From Limnochordia bacterium (GTDB lineage Bacteria; Bacillota; Limnochordia; Darwinibacteriales; DTU012): a stretch of 6,807 nucleotides of DNA. Shown here one piece after another: positions 5,683 through 6,807 of the stretch (positions are counted from its first letter, which is position 1; the number at the start of each line of letters is the position of its first letter). The stretch spans positions 1 to 6,807 of the forward strand of contig SKHL01000295.1 of NCBI GenBank assembly GCA_007116995.1. The letters run 5' to 3'. The notes beneath the pieces were generated by a model that saw only the letters and a program-made list of their open reading frames with translations, was not told the DNA's origin and searched no databases. The position numbers and the translations under genes were made by a program.

Positions 5683-5710
5683 GTTAACCCCTCCTTTTTT
5701 ATTGTTTATC

Positions 5711-6661
5711 TCACTTTTTTATCAAACTACCCACTGTAAATGGAACCTTTCTCTTTGTTTCGTTGACAGGAGCAGTTTTCTCCTTCGCTGCCTTCTCAAC
5801 AGACTGCTTTAGAAAATACTCAAACTCCTCCTTGTGATACTCTTCGTGATACCGAATGGTTTCCAACAGCTGTTTTAGCTCTTCATCCTCGATATCGGCG
5901 ATCTGCTGTTCGTATAAATCCAGTGCCTTTTCCTCATCTTCAATGTTGGCCTTTATCATATCCTCTTCTTTATCAGCGAGGATTAATGTATTCCGTTCCA
6001 CAGGTGGTTTCCCACCCATCTCCGCTACATGCTCAGCGAGCCAGCCCATGTGCTTCATTTCTGTAATCGCACTTTGTTCCAGGGAGTGACCGAAGCCTCG
6101 ATCCTTTGTAGAATAGGCTTGATGCAGATACTGCAGTACCACACTGTACTCATGCTTAACTCCAGAATTTAACATTTCTATTAGTTTATTACGTTTCGCT
6201 TCTGCTTCTGGACTAAGCTCTTCACCTGGTGATTTTTCCACATCGGCTACCTTTTCTGCCATCAAAGCGAATTTCTCGGCGTGCCGTTCTTCATCAGAGA
6301 TGATCCGCTCCAATAAACTAATCGTTCTTGGATCCACGATTTCAGCAATATGTGCTTTATACTGAGAAACCGCTTCCTTTTCAGCCTTAGAATCCAGCAA
6401 TATCAACTCCTTAAAACTAGGAGCCTCTAAGTATACAGGATAACGTGCGACTGAAATATCTCCACCTAGTTCTGCAATCCGCAGAGCTAACCATTGAAAA
6501 TGATACATTTCTTCCCTCGCGATACTTTCTAATGAACCGCTAATTCCTGGCAAGTCTAGTGTCCAGGCATGGTATAAATATTGAATAATCGCACCATGCT
6601 CTGCCTGCAGATCCTGGCTAAGTAAGTCAATGATTAGTTTTCGATTCTTTACTTCTGAAAT
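5711..6661 (-). CDS. Encapsulated tandem ferritin-like (diiron) cargo protein, AUU start
   Basis: A 316-residue protein made of two ferritin-like four-helix domains. Domain 1 (about 7-140) has E21, E51-x-x-H54, an Asp/Glu cluster at 94-96, and E124-x-x-H127. Domain 2 (about 158-290) repeats the set with E171, E201-x-x-H204, E243/E244, and E273-x-x-H276. Both domains thus keep bacterioferritin-like diiron ligands and probably oxidise Fe(II). A flexible, charged linker (about 288-305) leads to the C-terminal peptide VPFTVGSLIKK, whose TVGSL core is the encapsulin targeting peptide that binds the shell interior. The shell gene follows 28 bp downstream. AAAGGAGG lies 7 nt before an ATT codon. No ATG, GTG or TTG exists between the upstream in-frame TAG and a TTG at 6553 that would delete helix 1 and E21. 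I therefore place the start at ATT 6661. It could otherwise be ATG miscalled by one base. Confidence 0.9.
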   Translation of the reverse strand: MSEVKNRKLIIDLLSQDLQAEHGAIIQYLYHAWTLDLPGISGSLESIAREEMYHFQWLALRIAELGGDISVARYPVYLEAPSFKELILLDSKAEKEAVSQYKAHIAEIVDPRTISLLERIISDEERHAEKFALMAEKVADVEKSPGEELSPEAEAKRNKLIEMLNSGVKHEYSVVLQYLHQAYSTKDRGFGHSLEQSAITEMKHMGWLAEHVAEMGGKPPVERNTLILADKEEDMIKANIEDEEKALDLYEQQIADIEDEELKQLLETIRYHEEYHKEEFEYFLKQSVEKAAKEKTAPVNETKRKVPFTVGSLIKK

Positions 6662-6676
6662 AAAAAAACCTCCTTT
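6659..6676 (-). promoter_or_regulatory. Strong Shine-Dalgarno site in front of an ATT start codon
   Basis: On the minus strand AAAGGAGG (6676-6669) is followed by seven T and then ATT (6661-6659), in frame with the ferritin-like cargo protein. The spacing of seven bases is ideal, so this site decides the start. An in-frame TAG stands just upstream (6683-6681), and no standard start codon lies between it and the ATT. Confidence 0.75.
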
Positions 6677-6807
6677 CTATCTGTCTACAATTTTTTGGCA
6701 AGTAAATATCGTTAGCCCGTATTGTTGAACTCTAGCACACGTATATTGTTTGCCTACATAGACCAGACCTATATCTGGTGTGGGGCTTGCTACATCATAT
6801 AAGATAA
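6677..6807 (-). promoter_or_regulatory. Upstream region of the encapsulin operon with an 18-bp inverted repeat
   Basis: This stretch contains no recognisable coding sequence. It holds a perfect 6-base inverted repeat, ACCAGA and TCTGGT with a six-base spacer (6762-6779), about 100 bp ahead of the cargo start. That is a possible operator, although six-base arms can occur by chance. A weak promoter-like pair (TTCAAC and TATTTA on the minus strand) has only 15-base spacing. No Fur or PerR box was found here. Confidence 0.3.

Noticed and set aside
5856..6089. Plus-strand Ser-rich 77-codon open frame inside the ferritin-like gene
   Set aside because: Ser/Ile runs are the reverse complement of Glu/Asp-rich helices; a typical antisense shadow.
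6553..6553. TTG at 6553 as the start of the ferritin-like protein
   Set aside because: It has no ribosome site and would remove the first helix and ligand E21; the frame continues upstream to an ideal Shine-Dalgarno site before ATT.

Overview
The window looks like a chromosomal segment of an anaerobic, low-to-mid GC Firmicute-type bacterium. This is inferred from the strong AGGAGG-type ribosome sites, the TTG and GTG starts, the paired Gate-domain genes and the family 1 encapsulin. A small secreted protein with the look of an outer-membrane beta-barrel and a terminal Phe hints at a diderm Firmicute lineage such as Limnochordia, Halanaerobiales or Negativicutes. No rRNA, tRNA, CRISPR array or insertion sequence was seen.

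Layout. Positions 2-412 (+) hold the 3' end of an unrecognised gene. It converges on a minus-strand operon across a bidirectional terminator (466-508). That operon, read right to left from a promoter near 3143, is an RluA/RluD-family pseudouridine synthase, two short Gate-domain membrane proteins (2-nt gap, then a 1-nt overlap), and the exported beta-barrel-like protein. Positions 3164-3799 are a decayed zone. A sulfatase remnant with frame breaks runs directly into the last ~50 codons of a short-chain dehydrogenase, with a Fur-box-like palindrome just upstream.

Positions 3883-6661 (minus strand) form an iron block. In transcription order it holds a ferritin-like cargo protein made of two tandem diiron domains and ending in an encapsulin-targeting peptide, the family 1 encapsulin shell 28 bp downstream, a HesB/IscA-like A-type Fe-S protein, and a Fur-family regulator. 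The shell and cargo should form an iron-oxidising and iron-storing nanocompartment. The HesB-like protein would handle Fe-S clusters, and the Fur-family protein is a candidate regulator of the block.

Two translation features would be missed by ordinary gene calling. First, the HesB-like gene has an in-frame TGA exactly where A-type carriers have their first cluster-binding Cys, followed by a SECIS-like hairpin, so it is read here as a selenoprotein. Second, the cargo gene has no ATG, GTG or TTG where its domain and Shine-Dalgarno site require a start. The codon there is ATT, implying an AUU start unless the base is a sequencing error.
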